A stretch of 15,792 bases of DNA from Bacteroidota bacterium (GTDB taxonomy: Bacteria; Bacteroidota; Bacteroidia; Flavobacteriales; Flavobacteriaceae). Numbering within the stretch: position 1 is the first letter of the stretch; each line of letters begins with the position of its first letter. A program made the translations under genes and the position numbers. The DNA lies in the NCBI GenBank assembly GCA_022560715.1, contig JADFSQ010000013.1:1-15792 (forward strand), given 5' to 3'. The notes below the pieces were generated by a model. It was not told where the DNA came from. It did no database searches and saw only the letters and a program-made list of their open reading frames with translations. Positions 1 to 6,532 of this stretch are shown here, one piece after another.

Positions 1-171
1 ATCTTTATCACTTTCTTTTTCACTTTGCTCGCCATATCGCCTTGCAATAATACGAGCAACTTCGCCAACTTCTTCGGTAAGTTGCGCCATATTAGTGAGT
101 TCGTTAAAATACCGAATGCCATGTTCTTTTATCCAAGCATCAACGGCTTGTTGTGCGTTTTTTATGTTCAT
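1..171 (-). CDS. MazG-like nucleotide pyrophosphohydrolase, N-terminal part (runs off the window)
   Basis: The first 57 residues are visible, beginning MNIKNAQQAVDAWIKEHGIR. An EEVGE motif at residues 33-37, inside LTEEVGEVARIIARRYG, is the metal-binding glutamate cluster (EExxE) of the all-alpha MazG/dUTPase NTP pyrophosphatase superfamily, which hydrolyses nucleoside triphosphates to monophosphates and pyrophosphate, often to clear non-canonical nucleotides. The substrate cannot be read from this fragment. The ATG lies directly after the dtd stop codon with no spacer, and the last sense codons of dtd (AAG GAG) give a Shine-Dalgarno-like AAGGAG, so translation is probably coupled. From memory, flavobacterial genomes often carry this gene after dtd, with aroA following; that next gene lies outside the window. 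The family call is firm and the exact function is not. Confidence 0.85.
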   Translation of the reverse strand, partial: MNIKNAQQAVDAWIKEHGIRYFNELTNMAQLTEEVGEVARIIARRYGEQSEKESDKD

Positions 172-624
172 TTACTCCTTATTTTTAGTATCTATAATTA
201 TCGTTACAGGTCCATCATTTAGCAACTCTACTTTCATATCTGCTCCAAATTGTCCTGTTTGTACTTTTTTATCTAAATCTGTTTCTAATTGCTTTACAAA
301 ACTTTCATAAAGAGGAATAGCTATATCTGGCTTGGCGGCTTTTATATAACTTGGTCTGTTTCCTTTTTTAGTGTTCGCATGGAGTGTAAACTGACTGACT
401 ACAATAGCCTCACCACCAACATCTAAAATTGAAGTATTCATTACGCCATCGTCATCTTCAAAAATGCGAAGATTAACTATCTTCTTTGTAAGCCAATTAA
501 TGTCGTCTTGAGAATCTTCATTTATAATGCCCAACAGAATTAAAAGTCCATTTGTGATTGATGCTACTTTTTCATCTTCAATGGTAACACTTGCTTTACT
601 AACTCTTTGTATTACGGCTTTCAT
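172..624 (-). CDS. dtd: D-aminoacyl-tRNA deacylase
   Basis: 150 residues, the usual full length of Dtd, a cytoplasmic homodimer that hydrolyses D-aminoacyl-tRNAs (and glycyl-tRNA-Ala) so that D-amino acids are recycled rather than incorporated. Both family signatures are present: SQFTL at residues 77-81 followed by KKGNRPSY (86-93), and NDGPVT at 136-141, which holds the Gly-cisPro chiral filter. TGQFGADM (123-130) is also typical. The start MKAVIQRVSKASV is the standard Dtd N-terminus. GGAGG sits four bases before the ATG, within what looks like a decayed repeat (625-655). The gene lies 85 bases after rsgA and abuts the MazG-like gene, which fits a translation-quality operon. Confidence 0.96.
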   Translation of the reverse strand: MKAVIQRVSKASVTIEDEKVASITNGLLILLGIINEDSQDDINWLTKKIVNLRIFEDDDGVMNTSILDVGGEAIVVSQFTLHANTKKGNRPSYIKAAKPDIAIPLYESFVKQLETDLDKKVQTGQFGADMKVELLNDGPVTIIIDTKNKE

Positions 625-655
625 ACTTCCTCCAAATCCTCTCCAAAAGAAAGGG
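625..655. repeat. Decayed palindromic repeat in the rsgA-dtd spacer
   Basis: CCTCTCC at 638-644 is followed by AAAAG and a purine-rich arm (GAAAGGGAAT). This resembles the CTCTCC-CAAAA-GGAGAG hairpin at 4336-4352, but the second arm has drifted and no longer pairs well. On the minus strand its edge supplies the GGAGG in front of dtd. Homology to the other copy is an inference from about 20 similar bases. Confidence 0.4.
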
Positions 656-683
656 AATATTAATTACACATTTATTTAAATTA

Positions 684-717
684 AACTGCATACTGAAGCT
701 GAAAACTGTTTACTGAC
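684..717. repeat. Heptameric CTG tandem repeat overlapping the rsgA stop codon
   Basis: CTG occurs at 686, 693, 699, 706 and 713, a spacing of 7, 6, 7 and 7, giving five loose copies of a seven-base unit of the form AAACTGN. On the minus strand the array contains the rsgA stop codon (710-712) and its last sense codons. A shorter array of the same unit lies at 4387-4403. Confidence 0.6.
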
Positions 718-1660
718 TTTCCCAGATATCAGTTCTATATTGCTCGTCTTCGCCTTCCAAAATTTGCAAATAACTTTTATAGCGTGAATAAGCAATGGCA
801 TCATTTTCTAATGCGTCTTTTACTCCACAATTTGGTTCTTTAATATGTAAGCAATTATTAAACTTACAATTCTGCTTTAATTTAAAAAATTCCGGGAAAT
901 AATCACCAACTTCCTCTTTATCCATATCTACAATGCCAAATCCTTTTATTCCAGGTGTATCTATAATTTTAGCATCGAAACTTAACTCGAACATTTCGGC
1001 AAACGTCGTGGTGTGTTTTCCTTGCAAATGTTGCGATGATATTTCTTTGGTTTTTAAATCTAAACCAGGCTCTATTGCATTTATTAAAGTGGATTTACCA
1101 ACACCTGAATTTCCTGCAAACATACTAACAGTATTATTCATTAATTTTCTTACGGTATCTATATTAGTTCCTGTTTTAGCAGAAATGACAATACATTGAT
1201 ACCCTATTTTTTTATATAAGTCAACTAACTGTTTTACTTCTAATAAAGTCTCTTTATCATAAGTGTCCTGTTTATTAAAAAGCAGTATCGTTTTTACCGA
1301 ATATGCTTCGGCTGTTACTAAAAACCGGTCTATAAAACTGGTATATGTTGTTGGGTTATTAATAGTTATTAAAAGGAATACCTGATCAATATTAGCAGCA
1401 ATAATATGTATTTGTTTAGAAAGATTTACAGATTTTCTCACAATATAATTTTTACGCTCTCTTATATTGTTAATAACTCCTGTAACCGTATTGTTCTTTG
1501 TTTCTAATTCGAATTCTACATAATCTCCGACTGCAATAGGATTGGTACTTTTAATACCTTTGATTCTAAATTTTCCTTTTATTCGGCATTGGTAAACCTT
1601 ACCATTAAGTGTTTTAACAGTGTACCAACTTCCTGTAGATTTAAAAACTAATCCTGTCAT
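710..1660 (-). CDS. rsgA: Ribosome small-subunit-dependent GTPase A
   Basis: 316 residues from the chosen start MTGLVFKSTGSW. RsgA binds the maturing 30S subunit and hydrolyses GTP to release assembly factors. The sequence shows an N-terminal OB-fold, then the circularly permuted GTPase order typical of the YjeQ/YloQ family: G4 NKQD (129-132), G5 SAKTG (160-164), P-loop GNSGVGKST (183-191) and G3 DTPG (234-237). The C-terminal zinc knuckle is C265-x4-C270-x-H272-x5-C278. A seven-residue upstream extension is possible only from a TTG at 1681; the ATG at 1660 matches the family start and is preferred. It is the first gene of the rsgA-dtd-mazG-like run and is divergent from the + strand gene at 1747, with 86 bases for both promoters. 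Its last codons lie in a CTG heptamer array. Confidence 0.96.
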   Translation of the reverse strand: MTGLVFKSTGSWYTVKTLNGKVYQCRIKGKFRIKGIKSTNPIAVGDYVEFELETKNNTVTGVINNIRERKNYIVRKSVNLSKQIHIIAANIDQVFLLITINNPTTYTSFIDRFLVTAEAYSVKTILLFNKQDTYDKETLLEVKQLVDLYKKIGYQCIVISAKTGTNIDTVRKLMNNTVSMFAGNSGVGKSTLINAIEPGLDLKTKEISSQHLQGKHTTTFAEMFELSFDAKIIDTPGIKGFGIVDMDKEEVGDYFPEFFKLKQNCKFNNCLHIKEPNCGVKDALENDAIAYSRYKSYLQILEGEDEQYRTDIWESQ

Positions 1661-1746
1661 TAAATTTGAACCTATAAACAAAATAACAATTTTTAAACTT
1701 GAAAAATACGTATATTAGCCACTTAATTTTTGAAAATTTCAACAAC

Positions 1747-2202
1747 ATGAAAAATCTATCATTAGTTATTGCTTTAATAATCGTTTCATTTATCGATGTT
1801 AATGCGCAAGTAGAATACAAAGTCATTACAAGTATAGAATCTATTGTGCCAAATGGATTAGGTAGATCAAGAATCGTTTCGGCTCTTGAAGATAAAGATT
1901 ACAAAGAATATACTTCTAACAGAACTGATGATAAAGAAACCAATAAAAGAAATAAATCTAAAAGAAGCGACATACGGGTTAAGAATTTTGAAGAAACCAA
2001 ACTTTTAAATTTTTACAATATAGCTGGAATTCGTTTCCAGAATATAGCAGCTAACGATGCGCTTATTACGTCAAAAATAAACACAATGATTGAAGAAGGC
2101 TGGGAACTGGCTTTTGTAACTAGTGCTGTTGAAAGCGATAGTGGAAAAGGTGATGGACACGGTATTTTTATTACTAGATATATTTTTAAAAGAAACAATT
2201 AA
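1747..2202 (+). CDS. Secreted DUF4177-like protein of unknown function
   Basis: 151 residues from the ATG at 1747, and the only + strand gene here. Residues 1-20 (MKNLSLVIALIIVSFIDVNA) form a signal peptide with likely cleavage after VNA, so the product is probably periplasmic. The mature start QVEYKVI, and a late EEGWELAFV followed about 20 residues on by ITRYIFKR, resemble the DUF4177 pattern (WEYKVV, EGWELV, YIFKR) as I remember it. Between them is a charged, lysine- and arginine-rich low-complexity stretch. A longer frame from 1699 would place 16 non-signal residues in front of the signal peptide and is rejected. A possible but weak promoter is TTG at 1699-1701 with AATTTTTG at 1725-1732. 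It ends 19 bases before a strong terminator. No function can be assigned. Confidence 0.75.
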   Translation: MKNLSLVIALIIVSFIDVNAQVEYKVITSIESIVPNGLGRSRIVSALEDKDYKEYTSNRTDDKETNKRNKSKRSDIRVKNFEETKLLNFYNIAGIRFQNIAANDALITSKINTMIEEGWELAFVTSAVESDSGKGDGHGIFITRYIFKRNN

Positions 2203-2221
2203 CTGATGCTCTTGAAAAACT

Positions 2222-2255
2222 AAAAAGTCTCGCCAATGGCGAGACTTTTTTTATT
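2222..2255. terminator. Two-way intrinsic terminator between convergent genes
   Basis: A perfect 13-bp stem (2222-2234 paired with 2238-2250, core AGTCTCGCC/GGCGAGACT) closes a three-base AAT loop. The arms end in A and T runs on the two sides, so the hairpin has a U-tract in both directions. It lies between the stop codons of the + strand secreted protein (2202) and the minus-strand DAHP synthase (2251), the place where a shared terminator is expected. Confidence 0.93.
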
Positions 2256-3333
2256 GTCTAAATATCTTTTCCTGATGATTAATAGATTCCTGATGAATAG
2301 CCTTAAACATTCGAAGTATAAACTCTTCGCTTAAATTATTTTCTTCTCCTTCTAAAATCATTTTACCTAATATTTCATTCCATCGTTTAGATTGAAGCAC
2401 AGCAACATTATTTGCTTTTTTAAGTGTTCCTATTCCGTCTGAAACTTTCATTCGCTTACCCAAAACTTCAATAAGCTGATGGTCAATAACGTCAATTTGT
2501 GTACGCAAGGTATTTATTAGGTTATTGTATTCTGCTTCTTTAGAGGTTTCTTTTCTAATCTTTAAATCTTCCATAAACTGGATTAATGTCGCTGGAGTAA
2601 TTTGTTGTGCCGCATCACTCCAGGCATTATCTGGGTCGTGGTGTGTTTCTACCATAAAACCATCGTAATTTAAATCGAGTGCTGTTTGGCACAAATCGAA
2701 AATAATATCGCGTCGTCCTGCAATATGCGAAGGATCTAAAAGAAGTGGTAAATCCGGAAAACGGTTTTGTAAATCGATTGCTATTTGCCATTCCGGATTA
2801 TTACGATATCTTGTTTTCTCATAAGTTGAAAATCCGCGATGTATTACACCAAGATTTTTTACATCAGCAGTATGGAAACGTTCAACAGCTCCCAACCACA
2901 AAGACAAATCTGGGTTTACAGGATTTTTAATTAATACTGGTTTATCTGTTCCTCTTAAAGCATCAGCTATTTCCTGAATAATAAAAGGACTTACAGTGGT
3001 TCGAGCACCAATCCAAAATATATCAATATCGTGTTTTAAGGCTAAATCTACATGGTTGGCATTGGCAACTTCGGTAGTAATTAGCATTCCGGTTTCTTCT
3101 TTTGCTTTTTGCAGCCATTTTAAACCTAAAGCACCTACGCCTTCAAAATTTCCTGGACGTGTTCTTGGTTTCCAAATTCCTGCACGTAAAACAGTTGCAT
3201 CGCTATCTTTTAATTGGTGTGCGATTTTTAATACCTGTTCTTCGGTTTCTGCACTGCATGGCCCTGCTATAACTAATGGATGATCTAACCCGAAATTATC
3301 TAACCATTTTCCTAACTCTTTCTTATTTTCCAT
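2251..3333 (-). CDS. Bifunctional DAHP synthase / chorismate mutase (C-terminal AroQ)
   Basis: 360 residues from MENKKELGKWLDNFG. The first ~260 residues are a type I-beta 3-deoxy-7-phosphoheptulonate synthase, joining PEP and erythrose-4-phosphate. Visible motifs are AGPCSAE (23-29), KPRTRP (55-60), IKNPVN (135-140), DPSHIAGRR (200-208) and ETHHDPDNAWSDAAQQ (229-244). Residues ~266-354 are an all-helical AroQ chorismate mutase (LRTQIDVIDHQLIEVLGKRM, then a basic helix). Fusion in this order is known from Bacteroidetes such as Prevotella, where prephenate feeds back on the synthase. The synthase thus catalyses the first committed step of the aromatic pathway and the mutase makes the substrate of both PheA and TyrA. 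A start six residues upstream (3351) exists, but MENKKE is the usual N-terminus. It is the last gene of the aromatic operon and ends at a terminator. Confidence 0.95.
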   Translation of the reverse strand: MENKKELGKWLDNFGLDHPLVIAGPCSAETEEQVLKIAHQLKDSDATVLRAGIWKPRTRPGNFEGVGALGLKWLQKAKEETGMLITTEVANANHVDLALKHDIDIFWIGARTTVSPFIIQEIADALRGTDKPVLIKNPVNPDLSLWLGAVERFHTADVKNLGVIHRGFSTYEKTRYRNNPEWQIAIDLQNRFPDLPLLLDPSHIAGRRDIIFDLCQTALDLNYDGFMVETHHDPDNAWSDAAQQITPATLIQFMEDLKIRKETSKEAEYNNLINTLRTQIDVIDHQLIEVLGKRMKVSDGIGTLKKANNVAVLQSKRWNEILGKMILEGEENNLSEEFILRMFKAIHQESINHQEKIFRQ

Positions 3334-3350
3334 TGAAAATTCATTTTTCA

Positions 3351-3370
3351 TTTCCGTGAAAACGGAAATC
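3351..3370 (+). repeat. REP-like 20-nt hairpin, GAAA loop (copy 1)
   Basis: TTTCCGTGAAAACGGAAATC forms a 7-bp stem, a GAAA tetraloop and a TC tail. It has the same shape as the copies at 9839 and 9890 with compensated changes in the stem. It lies 17 bases upstream of the DAHP synthase start codon, in the spacer after tyrA. Confidence 0.7.
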
Positions 3371-3403
3371 TCATTTTTTTTATTGTATTCCTTTTATAAA
3401 ACT

Positions 3404-3454
3404 CCAAATTTGCATTTCCAATTGGAATTTGGGATTTTACTTTTTGGGATTTTA
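3404..3454. repeat. ATTGGAAT palindrome plus TTTGGGATTTTA tandem in the tyrA-DAHP synthase spacer
   Basis: TTCCAATTGGAA at 3416-3427 is a perfect 12-base palindrome, flanked by outer arms CCAAATT (3404-3410) and AATTTGG (3426-3432). TTTGGGATTTTA then occurs twice with a 15-base period (3428-3439 and 3443-3454). The right-hand copy ends next to the tyrA stop codon. I remember similar intergenic strings from other flavobacterial genomes, but that is recollection, not a search. Confidence 0.6.
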
Positions 3455-3456
3455 AT

Positions 3457-4308
3457 TTAATTTATTCCTTTTAATATTTGTTTTATGTGGTTGGTGTTTT
3501 TCATTTCTTTAAAAACAGCATCAAAATCGTCTCGCTGTATCAACTCTTTAAATTGTGTGAGATTTTTAATATAATCTTCTAATGTTTCTATTACATTGGT
3601 CTTATTTTGTTTAAAGATTGGTGTCCACATTTCGGGAGAACTCTTAGCCAATCTTACTGTAGATTCAAATCCACTGCCAGCCATATCAAAAATATCGCGT
3701 TCGTTTTTCTCTTTATCTATCACAGTTTTTCCTAACATAAATGAGCTAATATGAGACAAATGCGACATGTATGCAATATGCTTATCATGAGCTTCTGGAT
3801 TCATATATCGAATACGCATACCAATATTTACAAATAATTCGATTGCTTTTTGCTGAAGTTTGAATGCTGTTTTTTCTACTTCACATATAATATTTGTTTT
3901 GTTTTGAAACAACTCCAAAAACGCTGCTTTTGGTCCTGAAAACTCTGTTCCGGAAATAGGATGTGTTGCCAGAAAATTTCTGCGCTTTGGATGGTTTGCT
4001 ACTACATTACAAATATCTGTTTTTGTTGATCCAACATCTATTACTAAAGTATCGTCCGATATGTTATCCAATATTTTAGGCAATTCGATTACAGAACTGT
4101 CCACAGGAATTGATAACACTACTAAATCGGCATTTACAATATTATCAATTTTTGCCTTTGCATCAATAATATTAAGAGAAAGTGCCTCTTCTAAATGTTC
4201 TGCGTTGTTATCGATTCCATAAATAACCGCGTCGGGATTCAGTTTTTTTATATTTAAAGCCAAACTTCCGCCAATTAATCCAATCCCTATGATGTAAATG
4301 TTTTTCAT
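3457..4308 (-). CDS. tyrA: Prephenate dehydrogenase
   Basis: 283 residues from MKNIYIIGIGLIGGS. It oxidatively decarboxylates prephenate to 4-hydroxyphenylpyruvate on the tyrosine branch. Residues 8-14 give the Rossmann GxGxxGG. Asp33 in YGIDNN at the end of the second strand suggests NAD+ rather than NADP+. HPISGTE (116-122) holds the histidine thought to polarise the substrate hydroxyl, and the C-terminal half is the helical dimerisation domain. An in-frame ATG 12 codons upstream (4344) exists, but those codons are simply the translated palindromic repeat at 4321-4352, so the inner ATG is chosen. No chorismate mutase domain is attached here; that activity sits on the downstream DAHP synthase. 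No ACT domain is visible. Confidence 0.95.
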   Translation of the reverse strand: MKNIYIIGIGLIGGSLALNIKKLNPDAVIYGIDNNAEHLEEALSLNIIDAKAKIDNIVNADLVVLSIPVDSSVIELPKILDNISDDTLVIDVGSTKTDICNVVANHPKRRNFLATHPISGTEFSGPKAAFLELFQNKTNIICEVEKTAFKLQQKAIELFVNIGMRIRYMNPEAHDKHIAYMSHLSHISSFMLGKTVIDKEKNERDIFDMAGSGFESTVRLAKSSPEMWTPIFKQNKTNVIETLEDYIKNLTQFKELIQRDDFDAVFKEMKNTNHIKQILKGIN

Positions 4309-4320
4309 GCCGCCCACTCT

Positions 4321-4352
4321 GTTACTTTGTGACATCTCTCCCAAAAGGAGAG
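4321..4352. repeat. Double-hairpin palindromic repeat upstream of tyrA
   Basis: Two hairpins lie in series: GTTAC-TTT-GTGAC (4321-4333, one G-U pair) and CTCTCC-CAAAA-GGAGAG (4336-4352). The same two-part layout, with TTTGTGAC identical, recurs at 12668-12707 in front of the second metH gene. It lies 12 bases upstream of the tyrA start codon. Confidence 0.75.
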
Positions 4353-4386
4353 AAATTTTAATTCTTACTATTTAATATTTATTTTT

Positions 4387-4403
4387 CTGTTGACTGCAAA
4401 CTA
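4387..4403. repeat. Short CTG heptamer array
   Basis: CTG, CTG and CTA start at 4387, 4394 and 4401, an exact seven-base period. The unit is like that of the longer array at 684-717. It sits in the spacer between the aminotransferase and tyrA. Confidence 0.4.
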
Positions 4404-4404
4404 A

Positions 4405-4422
4405 TCCCAATAGCTATCGGGA
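4405..4422. repeat. CCCGATAGCTATCGGG-type palindrome
   Basis: TCCCAATAGCTATCGGGA is an 18-base palindrome with one imperfect pair, which becomes a G-U pair in minus-strand RNA. It lies 13 bases beyond the aminotransferase stop codon. There is no T-tract, so it is not an intrinsic terminator, and tyrA is expected to be co-transcribed through it. Confidence 0.6.
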
Positions 4423-4435
4423 CGAGACAGCCAAC

Positions 4436-5581
4436 TCATTTTACTCTAGCTATTGCTTCTTCAATATCTTCGACTGATTCACATAAGGAAAGCCGTATAT
4501 AACCTTCACCATTACTACCAAAAATTGTCCCAGGTGCTATAAATAAATGATGGTTTTTAAGTACAATATCTACAAACTCTTCAGCCTTAACCAAAGCAGG
4601 TAATTTTGCCCAAACAAAGAGCCCGGAAGCATTTTTATCGAACGTACAATTCAATACTTTAGCTAACTTCCAGATTAACTCTCGTCGTTGTTCATAAACA
4701 CTATTTAAACTTATATACCACATTTCGGAACATTTTAACGCTTCAATAGCTCCTTTTTGAATGCCATAAAACATTCCTGAATCCATATTGCTCTTAACCT
4801 TTAGAATGTTGTTAATATAGGTTTCATCTCCTAACACCATACCTACTCTCCAGCCAGCCATATTAAAAGTTTTGCTTAATGAGTTTAACTCTAAACAAAC
4901 TTCTTTTGCGCCTTGAACAGCCAGAATACTTTTTGGCGCGTCGTTTAATATAAAACTATATGGATTATCATTAACTATTAAAATATTATTTCGTCTGGCA
5001 AAAGAAACCAACTCTTCATATAGCTTATAAGTTGCTTTGGCTCCTGTTGGCATGTGTGGATAATTTATCCACATTAATTTTACTTTACTTAAATCTGACT
5101 TTTCTAAAGCTAAAATATCTGGAAACCAGTTATTCTCTTGTGTTAAATCGTAAAATACAGGTTTTGCACCAAGTAATTTTGTTACCGACTCGTATGTTGG
5201 ATAACCTGGATTAGGAATAAGCACTTCGTCGCCTTCATTTAAATATGCCATAGAAATATGCATAATCCCTTCCTTGCTTCCCATTAATGGTAATATTTCG
5301 GTTTTAGGACTTAAAGCCACATTATACTGCTCCCGATAAAACGAAGCCATTGCTTCACGAAGCTCAGGTAAACCTTGATAACTTTGGTATTTGTGGGCAT
5401 CTGGATAGGTTAGACTATCTGTTAATGCAGTAATAACCTTTTGCGGTGGCTGCAAATCCGGGCTTCCAATTCCTAAATTAATAATAGGCAAACCACTTGC
5501 CTTAAGCAAATTGACTTCCCGCAACTTTTTTGAAAAGTAATACTCTTCAACCGATTGTAATCTGTTTGCTGGCTCAATCAT
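4436..5581 (-). CDS. PLP-dependent class I/II aminotransferase of the aromatic operon
   Basis: 381 residues, a fold type I aminotransferase. The PLP lysine is K237 in SLSKTFNMAGWR, the family signature. Other motifs are NPGYPTY (124-130), NYPHMPTGA (173-181, in place of NYPxNPTG), NDNPY with D205 and Y208 contacting the cofactor, and R363 in YIRLSLC for the substrate carboxylate. The ATG overlaps the pheA stop as ATGA, indicating translational coupling. Between pheA and tyrA, the likely job is transamination of phenylpyruvate and 4-hydroxyphenylpyruvate to Phe and Tyr. Prephenate or aspartate transamination is also possible, and sequence alone does not separate these. A DAP-aminotransferase-like assignment is conceivable from the family, but the context argues against it. 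Confidence 0.9.
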   Translation of the reverse strand: MIEPANRLQSVEEYYFSKKLREVNLLKASGLPIINLGIGSPDLQPPQKVITALTDSLTYPDAHKYQSYQGLPELREAMASFYREQYNVALSPKTEILPLMGSKEGIMHISMAYLNEGDEVLIPNPGYPTYESVTKLLGAKPVFYDLTQENNWFPDILALEKSDLSKVKLMWINYPHMPTGAKATYKLYEELVSFARRNNILIVNDNPYSFILNDAPKSILAVQGAKEVCLELNSLSKTFNMAGWRVGMVLGDETYINNILKVKSNMDSGMFYGIQKGAIEALKCSEMWYISLNSVYEQRRELIWKLAKVLNCTFDKNASGLFVWAKLPALVKAEEFVDIVLKNHHLFIAPGTIFGSNGEGYIRLSLCESVEDIEEAIARVK

Positions 5582-6405
5582 ATTTTTGCATTTTTATATT
5601 CGCCCAACACTTTAAAATCTTGAGCCATAATTTCTATAATTGACTTTGCTTTTTTAAAATCATCATACCTTTCAAAAGTAACATCTACAAAAAACGCATA
5701 AAACCAAGGTGTGTCAATTTTTGGTAAAGACTGAATTTTTGTGAGGTTCAATTTACAATCGCTCATCACATTAAGTATTGTAGCCAAGCTTCCTCGTTTT
5801 GACGACAATTCAAACTTCAAAGACGCTTTATTAATTTCATTCTCTGGTATTTCAGAATTTTTCCGTTTTACAATAACAAATCGTGTTTCGTTGTGTTTTA
5901 TGGTTTGAATACTTTCTGATAGAATATCGAGTTGAAAAATTTCGGCAGCTAATTTACTTGCTATTGCGGCAATGCTTTTAAGCTGATGTTCTTGTATTCG
6001 TTGTGCAACTTCGGCGGTGTCTTTATCTTCGATTAATTTAATATGAGGGTGGCTTTTAAAAAATTCTTTACACTGCAACAATGCCATTGGATGCGAATAG
6101 ACCTCTTTAATATCAGTAATATTTTGATTAGGTAAAGCCATTAAATGATGCTGAATATCTAAATAATGTTCTCCAATAATGTGCAGATTATGAGTGTCTA
6201 TTAGTGCATAATTTGGAATAATAGAGCCTACTATAGAATTCTCAATTGCCATAATTACAGCATCACTTTCTTTATTTAAAAGACTATCTATGGCATTATC
6301 GAACGATAAACATTCTTTTACTGTAATTCCGTTGTCAAAATATTGCTGCGACACGATATGATGGAACGAACCCTTTACGCCTTGTATTGCTACAGATTTT
6401 ATCAT
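5578..6405 (-). CDS. pheA: Prephenate dehydratase
   Basis: 275 residues starting MIKSVAIQGVKGSFHH. It converts prephenate to phenylpyruvate on the phenylalanine branch. The catalytic PDT domain covers residues ~1-185, with IENSIVG (54-60), YSHPMALLQC (103-112) and the key NETRF (172-176; Thr-Arg-Phe). Residues ~195-270 are an ACT regulatory domain (RGSLATILNVMSDCKLNLTK). The phenylalanine-binding ESRP of many PheA proteins is read here as QSLP (225-228), so allostery may differ. No chorismate mutase domain is present, unlike enterobacterial P-protein. It is the first gene of the aromatic operon and overlaps the aminotransferase by four bases. Confidence 0.95.
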   Translation of the reverse strand: MIKSVAIQGVKGSFHHIVSQQYFDNGITVKECLSFDNAIDSLLNKESDAVIMAIENSIVGSIIPNYALIDTHNLHIIGEHYLDIQHHLMALPNQNITDIKEVYSHPMALLQCKEFFKSHPHIKLIEDKDTAEVAQRIQEHQLKSIAAIASKLAAEIFQLDILSESIQTIKHNETRFVIVKRKNSEIPENEINKASLKFELSSKRGSLATILNVMSDCKLNLTKIQSLPKIDTPWFYAFFVDVTFERYDDFKKAKSIIEIMAQDFKVLGEYKNAKI

Positions 6406-6420
6406 ACTTCTTCTGAAAAT

Positions 6421-6455
6421 GTTGAGATCCTGATTTTCATCAGGATTAATTCAAC
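6421..6455. repeat. Extended hairpin in the pheA leader, GAAA-loop repeat type
   Basis: ATCCTGAT (6427-6434) and ATCAGGAT (6439-6446) form a perfect 8-bp stem; on the minus strand the loop is GAAA. Outer arms GTTGA (6421-6425) and TCAAC (6451-6455) extend it across an asymmetric internal loop. The minus-strand core is TCCTGATGAAAATCAGGATC, the same stem-loop-TC layout as the 20-nt repeats at 3351, 9839 and 9890. It ends 15 bases before the pheA start codon. Confidence 0.6.
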
Positions 6456-6502
6456 CTATTATTTTGAATGCACTAAAAGCTTTTCAAAATAAGTTTTATT
6501 AA

Positions 6503-6532
6503 CAAAAAAAGTCCCGACTTATATCGAGACTT
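6503..6532 (-). terminator. Intrinsic terminator downstream of the lipoprotein gene
   Basis: On the minus strand AAGTCTCGA (6532-6524) pairs with TCGGGACTT (6517-6509) around a six-base loop, with one U-G pair, followed by a run of T. It lies about 200 bases after the lipoprotein stop codon and upstream of pheA, so it separates the pagL-like/lipoprotein transcript from the aromatic operon. Its stem begins with the same AAGTCTCG as the terminator at 2222. Confidence 0.8.

Noticed and set aside
684..717. Regularly spaced repeats as a CRISPR array
   Set aside because: The unit is only seven bases with no spacers and no cas genes nearby.
1661..1681. Extended rsgA start from TTG
   Set aside because: The inner ATG gives the typical RsgA N-terminus; the extension is not needed and uses a weak start codon.
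1699..1746. Upstream extension of the + strand secreted protein
   Set aside because: It would add 16 polar residues before a clear signal peptide and overlaps the divergent promoter region.
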